Source: Methylophaga sp. UBA3192
GTDB taxonomy: Bacteria; Pseudomonadota; Gammaproteobacteria; Nitrosococcales; Methylophagaceae
DNA length: 64,000 nucleotides
Assembly (NCBI GenBank): GCA_002363955.1
Contig: DEXE01000007.1
Span: 375,965 to 439,964, forward strand
Direction: 5' to 3'
The first letter of the stretch is position 1, and each line of letters opens with the position of its first letter. Shown here piece by piece: positions 36,947-45,446 of this stretch. Below the pieces are notes generated by a model. That model saw only the letters and a list, made by a program, of their open reading frames with translations. It was not told the DNA's origin and ran no database searches. The position numbers and the translations under genes were made by a program.

Positions 36947-37855
36947 TTACGCTATTGAGCGTTTGCGAAAATTAAACCATTGTTCCAATACACCCAGTGA
37001 GGCGGTCAAAATCAACATCTGCGGCAGCATAAGCACCATCAGCACATACATAACCACTAACCAGGCCACCGATTTCTGTTTAGTCCGAACGATTGCATGG
37101 GCTACCGCAATACCCTGTATTGCAAACAGCACCAGCAGGACCGGTAAACAATCTATCAATAGCGTCAGCGAGCTGGCTATTGGTGTTAATGACAAGCCCA
37201 TCAGCACCGCGGTGATTATTGCCAGCGTTTTACCCAACGAAATCTGAGTAAATTCACTGCCAAAAGCACCTTCGTTATAAAGCGCAGCTTGCCACGCACG
37301 ACCAATCAAAATACCCAGAATAATATTAACGCTAACTGCAGCGGCCATTAACCCCGTCATCATGCCGGCCATTTGGACCAGGAAGTTTTGGGTGTCTGCC
37401 GCATTCAGTTGCCATCCAGATTGCTCTGACAGTAATTGAACGAATGGTGTCAACATTTCCTGCCACCATAATGCCGGACTGGACAGGAAAACATGTGCTA
37501 TCAGTACGACCAGGACACCTGCACCGGCTGCGGCTAAAAGTGCCCGCTCCAGTGATCGACTGTATCCTAATACCAGCGTCACCAAATAAGCCGGTAACCA
37601 ACTGGTCAGCAATAGTGCCAGAGCAATCCAGATCTGACCTAAAAGCAGTCCGGCTACAATAGCAAATACCACCAATGTTGCCGCCATTACCCGTAGTCCT
37701 TCTTTAGGACCTACACGTAAAGTGGCTAACACAATTACCCCGCTAGCGAGATAATTCAGTGGTGGTAGCAACATTGCAGCAACCGATAGCAAAGCCGCTG
37801 CAAATGCAGCTTGCCAGCGACCTTTCATTGCAAAATCAGCTATACCGCGCAACAT
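36947..37855 (-). CDS. DUF2232 integral membrane protein
   Basis: 302 residues, largely hydrophobic with about eight transmembrane segments. Its place between rpsR and rplI is the usual location of the DUF2232 (YybS-like) membrane protein in non-enteric gammaproteobacteria. The function is unknown to me. No catalytic motif is seen. It follows rpsR by 37 bp and precedes rplI by 47 bp within the ribosomal protein operon. Confidence 0.8.
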   Translation of the reverse strand: MLRGIADFAMKGRWQAAFAAALLSVAAMLLPPLNYLASGVIVLATLRVGPKEGLRVMAATLVVFAIVAGLLLGQIWIALALLLTSWLPAYLVTLVLGYSRSLERALLAAAGAGVLVVLIAHVFLSSPALWWQEMLTPFVQLLSEQSGWQLNAADTQNFLVQMAGMMTGLMAAAVSVNIILGILIGRAWQAALYNEGAFGSEFTQISLGKTLAIITAVLMGLSLTPIASSLTLLIDCLPVLLVLFAIQGIAVAHAIVRTKQKSVAWLVVMYVLMVLMLPQMLILTASLGVLEQWFNFRKRSIA

Positions 37856-37892
37856 ATTATTTTGATCTTAACCTTACAACTGGGAAGCTGAA

Positions 37893-38120
37893 TTACTTGT
37901 GCATATCACAGTAAGGCAGCAATGCCAGAAACCGTGCACGTTTTACACAAGTTGACAGCTGACGCTGGAAACGAGCTTTTGTACCGGTAATACGACTTGG
38001 GACGATTTTACCTGTTTCAGTAACGAAATTTTTAAGCAGGTTTACGTCTTTATAATCAATTTGTTTCACACCTTCGGCAGTGAAACGACAAAATTTTCTA
38101 CGTCTGAAAAAACGTGCCAT
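37893..38120 (-). CDS. rpsR: Ribosomal protein bS18
   Basis: Small-subunit platform protein of 75 residues that pairs with bS6. ARFFRRRKFCRFTAEGVKQIDYKD, LLKNFVTETGKIVPSRITGT and KRARFLALLPYCD are all typical. It follows rpsF after 15 bp. Confidence 0.98.
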   Translation of the reverse strand: MARFFRRRKFCRFTAEGVKQIDYKDVNLLKNFVTETGKIVPSRITGTKARFQRQLSTCVKRARFLALLPYCDMHK

Positions 38121-38135
38121 CGTGATATCTCCTGA

Positions 38136-38480
38136 TTAGGCTTGTGAAGCGGGTTTTTCGTCGTCTTTGCGCATCATCGGCGAAGCTTCAGTAACAGCTT
38201 CGTCCATGCTGACAACCAGGTGACGAATAACGGCATCATTGAAACGGAACGCAGTGGTGACTTCATTCAATTGCTCAACATCACATTCAACATTCATCAA
38301 CACGTAATGTGCTTTGTGAACTTTGTTGATTGGATAAGCTAATTGACGACGACCCCAGTCTTCCAGACGGTGAACCTGACCACCAGCAGTAGTCAATGTT
38401 TGGGTATAGCGCTCGATCATGCCGGGCACTTGTTCGCTCTGATCAGGGTGGACCAGAAACACGATTTCGTAATGTCTCAA
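38136..38480 (-). CDS. rpsF: Ribosomal protein bS6
   Basis: 114 residues: RHYEIVFLVHPDQSEQVPGMI at the N-terminus, WGRRQLAYPINK, HYVLMNVE and RFNDAVIRHLV, with a short acidic-basic tail. The start is TTG (38480), as no ATG lies near the conserved RHYEIVF, and GAGGAG precedes it by six bases. First gene of the operon; the mRNA leader carries a likely S6:S18 binding motif. Confidence 0.96.
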   Translation of the reverse strand: MRHYEIVFLVHPDQSEQVPGMIERYTQTLTTAGGQVHRLEDWGRRQLAYPINKVHKAHYVLMNVECDVEQLNEVTTAFRFNDAVIRHLVVSMDEAVTEASPMMRKDDEKPASQA

Positions 38481-38486
38481 TTTGAG

Positions 38487-38536
38487 CTCCTCACGGTTTA
38501 TACAGCTTGCTGAAAAATTTCAGAAAGCAAGGAGTT
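38487..38536 (-). promoter_or_regulatory. Putative S6:S18 autoregulatory leader of rpsF
   Basis: In the minus-strand RNA, CTCCTTGC (38534-38527) opens a structured stretch. It contains an inner stem CTGAAA/TTTCAG and ends in ACCGTGAGGAG. The CTCC pairs with GGAG of the rpsF ribosome site (38490-38487). An unpaired CCG (38496-38494) lies on the 3' side, the hallmark of the described S6:S18 mRNA motif, which mimics helix 22 of 16S rRNA. S6:S18 binding would hide the ribosome site. Confidence 0.6.
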
Positions 38537-38559
38537 TTACCTATGAAAGGCAATCTAAC

Positions 38560-38589
38560 ATTTTACTTTATTTTACTACCTGCTCACAA
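38560..38589 (-). promoter_or_regulatory. Candidate promoter of the rpsF operon
   Basis: -35 TTGTGA (38589-38584), 18-bp spacer, -10 TAAAAT (38565-38560) on the minus strand. The -35 overlaps the end of rlmB. The start near 38553 leaves a leader of about 70 bases that includes the S6:S18 candidate. Confidence 0.5.
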
Positions 38590-39300
38590 GCGTCGTTGAC
38601 GATCCGCTTCAAATAAGCAAACACCAGCGGCTACAGATACGTTGAGACTTTCGGCACCACCTTGCATGGGAATGTGTATAACCTGATCACAGTGGTCTCT
38701 GGTTAAACGACGGATGCCCTGACCTTCGGCGCCAAGGATAATCGCTAAAGGTCCTTTAAGATCTGCCTGATACAGACTCATTTCGCTATCACCTGAGGTG
38801 CCCACTAACCAGATACCCCGTTGCTGCAAATCTCTTAACACGCGCGCAAGATTAGTGACCTGAATAAAGGGTAAGCGTTCAGCAGCACCACTGGAAATTT
38901 TAATTGCGGTCGGCGTCAAACCAGATGCACGATCTTTGGGTGCAATCACCGCATGTGCTCCGGCCGCTTCTGCCGTTCGCAGACAAGCGCCAAGATTATG
39001 CGGATCCTGAACACCATCCAGAATTAATAGAAATGGCGTTTGCTGCAAATTATCCAGCAATACATCCAAATCTGTTTCATCAAGAATAGCCAACGGATGA
39101 CAACGGGCAACACAGCCCTGATGTCGATTTTCCGGAACCATATCATCCAGTTGCTGACGCTGGGTTTTATGTAAACGTATTCCCAAATCACCCGCTAGCT
39201 TATATATAGTTTCAACACGTTGATCATGTCGCTCATCCGAAATCCAGATTTCGGCCACGCGTGAAACAGGCGACTCTAGAGCCGCCTGTACTGCATGCAA
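38584..39300 (-). CDS. rlmB: 23S rRNA (guanosine2251-2'-O)-methyltransferase RlmB, start uncertain
   Basis: SPOUT methyltransferase, 238 residues from TTG 39300. Visible: LILDGVQDPHNLGACLRTAEAAGAHAVI, the catalytic and SAM region ILGAEGQGIRRLTRDHCDQ, and the knot end IPMQGGAESLNVSVAAGVCLFEA. The family N-terminus (I-Y/F-G-x-HAV) is encoded upstream of this TTG as IFGLHAV, so the true start must be further up. No ATG or GTG exists before an in-frame TAG at 39387-39385. Candidates are CTG 39312, ATT 39309 and CTG 39372, the last with GAGGG upstream and a 23-base overlap with the neighbouring lipoprotein gene. Confidence 0.93.
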   Translation of the reverse strand: MHAVQAALESPVSRVAEIWISDERHDQRVETIYKLAGDLGIRLHKTQRQQLDDMVPENRHQGCVARCHPLAILDETDLDVLLDNLQQTPFLLILDGVQDPHNLGACLRTAEAAGAHAVIAPKDRASGLTPTAIKISSGAAERLPFIQVTNLARVLRDLQQRGIWLVGTSGDSEMSLYQADLKGPLAIILGAEGQGIRRLTRDHCDQVIHIPMQGGAESLNVSVAAGVCLFEADRQRRL

Positions 39301-39349
39301 ACCAAAAATCAGGTCTTGCGATGGTGCCTGGTTTCTATCTGATGTGCCT

Positions 39350-40030
39350 TTACGGCGTTTGGTAGGCTTCAGCTTCCTGTCCCTCTACAATAGGTTTTAC
39401 AATTATTTCCACACGACGATTCAACTGTCGCCCGGCTTCGGTATCATTTGTGGCACGCGGTTCAAGTTCACCACGTCCCATTGGTACCAGACGTTCTTTC
39501 AGCACACCTCGTGCCGCAAAATAGTTGGTTACGGATTGGGCTCTACGTTCAGAAAGTTGCTGGTTATAATTTTCTGACCCTTTGCTGTCTGTATGTCCGA
39601 TGACATGAATTATGGTCTTGGGATAACGCTGCAGCACATCAGCGACTTTATTCAACGTCGGTTCAAACGCGGGTTTGATGGCTGAGCTATCAAAATCAAA
39701 AGATACTTCGTTTGAAATATCAATTTTCAATGATTCGTCCTGCAGTTGCTGAATTTGCAATTCATTACGGGCTTGTTCCTGAGCCAACGCCTCATTCATT
39801 TCACGTTGCTGGTTATCCATATAACGTCCCACACCGGCACCGGCCAGCGTACCGACAGCAGCACCGGCTATTACGCCACCGGCACCATCATCAATGGCAT
39901 ATCCGATAATTGAACCGGCAGCCGCACCAATTGCTGCACCTCTTTTAGTTCGCATATTGGGATCGTCTGCCGCACAGCCTGACAAAATGATCGCCGATGA
40001 TATGGCTGAGACTAATAAGATTTTTTTCAT
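39350..40030 (-). CDS. Outer-membrane lipoprotein with glycine zipper and OmpA C-terminal domain
   Basis: 226 residues. Signal peptide with lipobox LSGC (Cys19). Residues about 30-70 form a glycine-zipper segment (RGAAIGAAAGSIIGYAIDDGAGGVIAG), then a short coiled coil (MNEALAQEQARNELQIQQLQDE). The C-terminal OmpA/Pal-like peptidoglycan-binding domain follows, with FDFDSSAIKPAF, HVIGHTDSKGSENYN, LSERRAQSV and NRRVEI. The architecture is YiaD/YfiB-like; it likely anchors the outer membrane to peptidoglycan. Divergent from moaB. Confidence 0.88.
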   Translation of the reverse strand: MKKILLVSAISSAIILSGCAADDPNMRTKRGAAIGAAAGSIIGYAIDDGAGGVIAGAAVGTLAGAGVGRYMDNQQREMNEALAQEQARNELQIQQLQDESLKIDISNEVSFDFDSSAIKPAFEPTLNKVADVLQRYPKTIIHVIGHTDSKGSENYNQQLSERRAQSVTNYFAARGVLKERLVPMGRGELEPRATNDTEAGRQLNRRVEIIVKPIVEGQEAEAYQTP

Positions 40031-40106
40031 TGTTATGACTCCTCACTATTGCGTAGCATTCTAGACCCTAAGCGATATGCTGACTATACTTGTTTTCTAA
40101 CTTCCT

Positions 40107-40640
40107 ATGCGAGAAACAGTGCTCATGGATCGTGAATTTATTGCTGTCAAAATTGCCATTTTGACGATTTCTGATACCCGCACAGAAACCGACGACATAT
40201 CCGGTAAAACGTTAAAAGACCGCTTGCTCTCTGCGGGTCATGAACTTGCCGACAAACAGATTGTTACTGATGATATTTATCAGATTCGCGCCATTGTTTC
40301 GCGATGGATTTGCGATGAGCAGGTTGATGTCATTATCACTACCGGCGGCACCGGGCTGACCGGAAGAGATGGCACCCCGGAAGCCGTTCAGGTACTGTTT
40401 GATAAAGAAATTAATGGGTTTGGTGAGCTGTTCCGACAAATCTCTTATGACGTTATCCGCACATCAACCATACAATCAAGAGCCATCGCCGGCGTAGCAA
40501 ATGGTACGTTTATCTTTTGTCTTCCGGGGTCATCCGGCGCGTGTAAAACGGCTTGGGATGACATTCTACAACATCAGCTGGATGTCCGGCACAGGCCTTG
40601 CAACTTTGTTGAACTGATTCCTCGATTGCGCGAAAAATGA
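40107..40640 (+). CDS. moaB: Molybdenum cofactor biosynthesis protein MoaB
   Basis: 177 residues; MogA/MoaB-type molybdopterin adenylyltransferase fold. VKIAILTISDTRTETDDISGKTL, the TTGGTGLTGRDGTPEA loop, STIQSRAIAGVANGT and the end LPGSSGACKTAW...RPCNF match E. coli MoaB, whose exact activity is debated. No good ribosome site is seen; ATG 40125, six codons in, is an equally possible start. It overlaps the next gene by four bases (ATGA). Confidence 0.92.
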   Translation: MRETVLMDREFIAVKIAILTISDTRTETDDISGKTLKDRLLSAGHELADKQIVTDDIYQIRAIVSRWICDEQVDVIITTGGTGLTGRDGTPEAVQVLFDKEINGFGELFRQISYDVIRTSTIQSRAIAGVANGTFIFCLPGSSGACKTAWDDILQHQLDVRHRPCNFVELIPRLREK

Positions 40641-40888
40641 TTAATCTGCAATTATTTTCCACGGCTGGATGCCATTTATGCGAGCTTGCAATTGAACAGG
40701 TCATTACGCTCGCCATCGCCGAACAGATAAATTTACATGTCGTTGAGATCGGTGACGATGATGATCTGGTAGAACAATATGGCGTTCGCATTCCAGTCAT
40801 CAAGTTTTCTGATAACAGTGAAATAAACTGGCCATTTAATCAAAATGATATTCTGCAGAAAATTGCCTGGGAGACTACGGAACTTTAA
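40637..40888 (+). CDS. Glutaredoxin-like thioredoxin-fold protein
   Basis: 83 residues matching the small glutaredoxin-like (DUF836) family. The redox motif is Cys-His-Leu-Cys in LFSTAGCHLCELA, followed by the cis-proline strand RIPVIKF. The substrate is unknown. Its start overlaps the moaB stop, which suggests co-expression, but I know of no functional link. Confidence 0.85.
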   Translation: MINLQLFSTAGCHLCELAIEQVITLAIAEQINLHVVEIGDDDDLVEQYGVRIPVIKFSDNSEINWPFNQNDILQKIAWETTEL

Positions 40889-40942
40889 CGCTTATTTCAT
40901 CTCTTAATTTAACTGTTAAGTTAACTGCATCGGAGCCAATGA

Positions 40943-41833
40943 ATGAAAGCGTTGATCTGGCCTTTTTTAGTATTTTGGTCTGTTTCCGCACCATTAATTG
41001 CTGCTGAATTTCCAGCGATTCCCGGAAAACGTTTCGATGTTGGCGGCTATCAGTTGCACATTAATTGTACTGGCTCCGGCAGTCCCACTGTTATTGTGGA
41101 TGTTGGTCTTGGCGATGATTCCACTGACTGGCAGCTTATACAGCAAGCCGTTTCAAATCATTCAAAGATATGTGTTTTTGATCGACCGGGTTACGGTTGG
41201 AGTGATTTTGGTCCATCGCCAAGAACCAGTAACAGAATTGCCGATGAATTAGAGACATTACTTGAACAGGCCGATATTCCTCCGCCATATATACTGGTGG
41301 GCCATTCATTTGGTGGATACAACATCCGTATTTTTGCAGCGAATAACCCTCAGATGGTCGCGGGCATGGTGCTGGTTGATGCCTCTCATGAAGATCAATA
41401 CAAACAATTTCAAATCAAACTACCCAACAATTTCAATCGACGTGGCACCATCATGATTTTGCCGAAATCCACGGATAGTATGGCACATGCGAATAAACCT
41501 CCAATATTACGTGAACGTGCCTTTCATGCCGCCAGAGCAGAAATTTCAGCTCTGGATGAAAGTTCAGTGCAATTACAGAAAAATTCAGCTTTACCGGTCG
41601 TACCATTAATCGTAATCAGCCGTGGAAAACCAGAGTGGTATGGTGATTTAAGCCAACAGCAACGTGAAAAAACCTGGATTACTTTGCAACAGGATTTGTC
41701 GCGTTTATCTCCTATCAGTACACATATGTTTGCCCATCAAAGTGGTCATGCTATTCCTCATGAACAGCCTGAGATTATTATTGAAGCCATTGAACAAATA
41801 GTGAGTCAGGTGCACGCCCGCAACACCCTCTAA
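40943..41833 (+). CDS. Secreted alpha/beta-hydrolase
   Basis: 296 residues with an N-terminal signal peptide (MKALIWPFLVFWSVSAPLIAA). The fold is clear: strand and oxyanion region, CVFDRPGYGWSD, nucleophile elbow GHSFGG with Ser122, acid in LVDASHED and a C-terminal His in HAIPHEQPE. It is probably an esterase-like enzyme acting in the periplasm; the substrate is unknown. It resembles epoxide-hydrolase/haloperoxidase-type hydrolases only in the general motifs. Confidence 0.85.
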   Translation: MKALIWPFLVFWSVSAPLIAAEFPAIPGKRFDVGGYQLHINCTGSGSPTVIVDVGLGDDSTDWQLIQQAVSNHSKICVFDRPGYGWSDFGPSPRTSNRIADELETLLEQADIPPPYILVGHSFGGYNIRIFAANNPQMVAGMVLVDASHEDQYKQFQIKLPNNFNRRGTIMILPKSTDSMAHANKPPILRERAFHAARAEISALDESSVQLQKNSALPVVPLIVISRGKPEWYGDLSQQQREKTWITLQQDLSRLSPISTHMFAHQSGHAIPHEQPEIIIEAIEQIVSQVHARNTL

Positions 41834-41871
41834 AAACAGTTATACTGGTTGCTTTTTTTCAGCTGGATAAC

Positions 41872-43020
41872 ATGACTGTTCTTTACATTGATTCGGATGC
41901 GGCGTTAACACAATTTTGCCAGGATATTCAGGACAGCCATTGGCTGGCTATCGATACAGAGTTTCTGCGTGAAAAAACCTACTACCCCCAACTATGCCTG
42001 ATCCAGATTGCCAACGATGATGTTATTGCCTGTGTTGATCCTATCGCTGTAAAAGATCTGACACCATTACTTGATCTACTTTATCAACCGCAAATAACCC
42101 TGGTGTTTCATGCTGCACGACAGGATCTGGAGCTACTGTATTTGTTAAAAAATGCACTTCCACAAAACCTGTTTGATACGCAGTTGGCCGCGACTATTCT
42201 GGGTGATGGTGATCAGATTGGATATGGCAACCTGGTTAAGCAGCGACTCAATGTCAATCTGGATAAAGCGCATTCCCGTGCGGATTGGACACAGCGACCT
42301 TTAAGCGCTGAACAACTGGAATATGCTGCTGATGATGTGCGTTATCTGCGTGAACTTTATCATCAGATGTCTGCCGATTTGGAAAAGCAGCAACGCACTG
42401 AATGGCTCAAAGAAGATTTTTCAGCCCTTGCTAACGCTGATAATTATATTGCAGACCCTGAAACCATCTGGCGCAAAATCCGTGGGGCAGGTAAATTGAA
42501 GGGCGTTCAGCTGGCCATACTTCAACAACTGGCAGCATGGCGTGAACAACGGGCAATCGATCGTGATCGCCCGAGACGCTGGATAATCAAAGATGAAGTC
42601 ATGTTGGATCTGGCACGATTTGCACCGGAAAAGATAGAAAAACTCAGTCAGATTCGCGGTCTTGAAGCCCGGGATATTGAACGTAATGGCCGGGCCATTA
42701 TTGACGTAATCAGTAAAGCCAAACAAACGCCGCCTGAAGCGTGGCCGATTTTACTTAAACCTGAACCACTGAGTAATCAACAGGAAGCTCTGATTGATGC
42801 ACTGATGGCTTTATTACGTAAATTCTGTGATGAACAATCCGTCACGCCCATTGCTGTTGCCAGTCGTAAAGATATAGAAAAGCTTGTTCGCGGTGAAACC
42901 GAACTGGCTTTATTACAAGGATGGCGTTATCAGATTGTGGGACATCACCTGACTGCATTTATTGACGGTCATTTGTCTGTCACGGCTGATATACAACAGA
43001 TTCATACAAAAGAGGTATAA
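41872..43020 (+). CDS. rnd: Ribonuclease D
   Basis: 3'-5' exoribonuclease in tRNA 3' maturation, 382 residues. The DEDDy exonuclease domain shows AIDTEFLREKTYYPQLCLIQ (Asp28, Glu30), FHAARQDLELL and the Tyr motif in LEYAADDVRYL. An HRDC domain follows (LAAWREQRAIDRDRPRRWIIKDEVMLDLA). The full-length, two-domain layout looks functional. Confidence 0.95.
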   Translation: MTVLYIDSDAALTQFCQDIQDSHWLAIDTEFLREKTYYPQLCLIQIANDDVIACVDPIAVKDLTPLLDLLYQPQITLVFHAARQDLELLYLLKNALPQNLFDTQLAATILGDGDQIGYGNLVKQRLNVNLDKAHSRADWTQRPLSAEQLEYAADDVRYLRELYHQMSADLEKQQRTEWLKEDFSALANADNYIADPETIWRKIRGAGKLKGVQLAILQQLAAWREQRAIDRDRPRRWIIKDEVMLDLARFAPEKIEKLSQIRGLEARDIERNGRAIIDVISKAKQTPPEAWPILLKPEPLSNQQEALIDALMALLRKFCDEQSVTPIAVASRKDIEKLVRGETELALLQGWRYQIVGHHLTAFIDGHLSVTADIQQIHTKEV

Positions 43021-43026
43021 ATAAAG

Positions 43027-43962
43027 ATGTCGGTACTTATCTGTGGCTCATTTGCCTACGACAATATTATGGTGTTTCCGGATCAATTCAAAAATCACAT
43101 TCTGCCCGACAAAGTGCATATGTTGAATGTAGCGTTTCTGGTGCCGGAGTTACGTCGTGAGTTTGGTGGCTGTGCCGGCAATATCGCTTTTAATATGAAA
43201 ATGCTGGGTGATGAACCGGTACCGATGGGAACAGTCGGCAGTGATTTTGGTACGTATGCCGCATGGATGGATAAATTTGCCATCAATCGCCGGCATGTAC
43301 ATGTCAAAGACGATCATTTCACAGCACAGGCCTATATCACCACTGATATTGATGATAATCAGATCACCGCTTTTCATCCCGGAGCCATGAACCTGGCCCA
43401 TGAAACTAAAATCACCGAAGCGCAAAATATCAGGCTGGGCATTATCGCTCCGGATGGTCGTGACGGTATGATTCAACACGCTCAGCAATTTGCGGATGCC
43501 GGCATTCCATTTATTTTTGATCCGGGCCAGGGGTTGCCGATGTTTGATGGCGAGGATTTGCTGCAATTTGCCCGGCAGGCAACCTATATCGCCTTGAATG
43601 ATTATGAAGCGCAGTTATTTGAAGATAGAACCGGCCTGCCACCCGGAGAAATTGCCAAACAGGTTGAGGCGCTTATCATTACTCGTGGCGCCCAGGGATC
43701 GCATATTTATACCGCGGGAAAACGTATTGATATACCCTGTGCCAAAGCCGAAAAAGTCGTGGATCCAACAGGTTGCGGCGATGCATATCGTGCCGGATTA
43801 TTACATGGCATTTTGCACGGCAAGGATTGGGAAATGACTGGACGTATTGCGTCATTATTAGGTGCCATCAAAATTGAACAGCATGGCACTCAGAATCATC
43901 AATTTACCGCTGAAAGCTTTGCTGCACGATTTGAACAAAACTTTGGCATGACTTTAAGTTAG
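43027..43962 (+). CDS. PfkB-family carbohydrate/adenosine kinase
   Basis: 311-residue sugar kinase of the ribokinase/PfkB fold. GGCAGNIAFNMKMLG (48-61) is the N-terminal signature. DPTGCGDAYRAG (246-257), with catalytic Asp252, is the C-terminal signature. The N-terminus (LICGSFAYDNIMVF) and overall pattern resemble proteins annotated as adenosine kinase. If so, it would salvage adenosine released from S-adenosylhomocysteine, but the substrate cannot be fixed from sequence alone. It starts six bases after rnd. Confidence 0.85.
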   Translation: MSVLICGSFAYDNIMVFPDQFKNHILPDKVHMLNVAFLVPELRREFGGCAGNIAFNMKMLGDEPVPMGTVGSDFGTYAAWMDKFAINRRHVHVKDDHFTAQAYITTDIDDNQITAFHPGAMNLAHETKITEAQNIRLGIIAPDGRDGMIQHAQQFADAGIPFIFDPGQGLPMFDGEDLLQFARQATYIALNDYEAQLFEDRTGLPPGEIAKQVEALIITRGAQGSHIYTAGKRIDIPCAKAEKVVDPTGCGDAYRAGLLHGILHGKDWEMTGRIASLLGAIKIEQHGTQNHQFTAESFAARFEQNFGMTLS

Positions 43963-43974
43963 ATTTTGTATAAA

Positions 43975-44005
43975 GCTCTGAGACTGCCCACAGCAGTTTC
44001 AGAGC
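43975..44005. terminator. Hairpin between convergent PfkB and pgpA genes
   Basis: 13-bp stem GCTCTGAGACTGC / GCAGTTTCAGAGC (one G-U pair) with a 5-base loop. It overlaps the last two codons of pgpA. The T-runs are weak (TTTATA on the minus side), so it may block 3' exonucleases more than terminate. Confidence 0.65.
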
Positions 44006-44487
44006 AAATAATGACAAAGCTGTAATACCATCGCGGCAAAAACTCCGGCGATTACATCATCCAGCATAATGCCAAAACCACCATGTAACTTGCGGTCGGC
44101 CAATGAAATCGGCCATGGCTTCCAGATATCAAATAATCTGAATAACACAAATCCCAAAAGCATCCACTGCCAACCGGCCGGGGCAGCAATCATTGTGATC
44201 AGATAACCGACAATCTCATCCCAAACCACGGCAGAGGGATCGTCCTGTTTCAACCAGTTAACAGCTTGCTGACAAATCCAGATCCCGGCAAAAAATGCGA
44301 TGAAAGTGATGAGTAAGTAACTCAGCATCCCGACATCGTGGATCAGCCAATAGATTGGTAATGCGGCTATTGTGCCCATCGTACCAGGCGCTTTCGGGGA
44401 TAATCCGCTTCCAAACCCATAGGCAAGTAAGCATGCCGGTCGTTTAAGCAAATCCAGCAATGTAACCTTATTTGGAGAAGTGGTCAT
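43999..44487 (-). CDS. pgpA: Phosphatidylglycerophosphatase A
   Basis: Inner-membrane enzyme that dephosphorylates PGP to phosphatidylglycerol, 162 residues. Motifs LLAYGFGSGLSPKAPGTMGTIAALP, VVWDEIVGYLITMI and FDIWKPWPI...LHGGFGIMLDDVIAGVFA are all present. It overlaps the end of thiL by about 20 bases, the usual ribH-nusB-thiL-pgpA order. Confidence 0.95.
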   Translation of the reverse strand: MTTSPNKVTLLDLLKRPACLLAYGFGSGLSPKAPGTMGTIAALPIYWLIHDVGMLSYLLITFIAFFAGIWICQQAVNWLKQDDPSAVVWDEIVGYLITMIAAPAGWQWMLLGFVLFRLFDIWKPWPISLADRKLHGGFGIMLDDVIAGVFAAMVLQLCHYLL

Positions 44488-45445
44488 AACCTGCCCTGAT
44501 ATTTAAGAATGGCTTCCAGTGACCCTGCTCGCCTTGATAATAAATGCCGGTATCGTCTGTGATTTCACCAATCACATGGATCAGGTTCGGAAACTGTTGT
44601 TTGAGCCCCGCCACTTTGTCTGCAGTTGCGGTAAAACATAATTCGTAATCGTCGCCACCGGTCAACGCCAGTTGTGTAGCAAGTTCCAGGGGTAATTTTT
44701 GCAACACAGCAGAAAACGGTAAAGCCGATAAATCCAGCTTTGCCCCTTTATTACTGGCGTTAAGGATATGAGTTAAGTCAGCTAATAAACCATCCGAAAT
44801 ATCAATGGCTGCATGTGCCTGACCAGCCAGTTGCTGACCGATTTGATTTCGTGGGGTCGGCATTTCCAGTCGCTGCAACAGATATTCGATATCTGTATCG
44901 CTTAACGCTGATTTATCTAACTGCCCTAACTTATATTGTAAAGCGGCAGCGGCATCACCAAGACAGCCTGTAACACATATCAAATCAGCCGGTTTAGCGG
45001 CATTACGCCGAAGCATATTTTCAGCCTGAAGATGACCATGCACCTGAATGGTGATGGATAACGGTCCTCGTGTCGTATCACCACCAACCAATTGAATTCG
45101 ATGCTGTTTAGCGATTTCAGCTAAACCGGCTGAAAACTGTTTAAGCCACTTGTCGTTTATCTCCGTCAACGTCAGAGCGAGAGTAAACCATGCCGGCTCC
45201 GCACCCATTGCAGCAAGATCACTGAGATTGACCGCCAGCGCTTTAATGCCTAATCGATAGGGATCAACATCGGCAAAAAAATGTGTACCTTGCACCAAGG
45301 TATCAATGGAAACTGCCGTCAACGTATTTGCAGGAGTGTATAAAACAGCGCAATCATCTCCAATACCGACTACTACATCATCACGCTCCGCAGTTAACGT
45401 ATTGAAATAGTGGTGGATAAGTGAAAATTCGGGTGATAAATTCAT
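44468..45445 (-). CDS. thiL: Thiamine-monophosphate kinase
   Basis: Last step of thiamine diphosphate synthesis, 325 residues. VVGIGDDCAVL, ALAVNLSDLAAMGAEPAWFTLAL, VGGDTTRGPLSI, CVTGCLGDAAAAL, AIDISDGLLADL and LTGGDDYELCF are the AIR-synthase-like motifs. An in-frame TAA sits directly before ATG 45445, so the start is fixed. The only ribosome-site-like sequence, GGGG, lies in the 3' arm of the upstream terminator hairpin. Confidence 0.95.
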   Translation of the reverse strand: MNLSPEFSLIHHYFNTLTAERDDVVVGIGDDCAVLYTPANTLTAVSIDTLVQGTHFFADVDPYRLGIKALAVNLSDLAAMGAEPAWFTLALTLTEINDKWLKQFSAGLAEIAKQHRIQLVGGDTTRGPLSITIQVHGHLQAENMLRRNAAKPADLICVTGCLGDAAAALQYKLGQLDKSALSDTDIEYLLQRLEMPTPRNQIGQQLAGQAHAAIDISDGLLADLTHILNASNKGAKLDLSALPFSAVLQKLPLELATQLALTGGDDYELCFTATADKVAGLKQQFPNLIHVIGEITDDTGIYYQGEQGHWKPFLNIRAGYDHFSK

Positions 45446-45446
45446 T

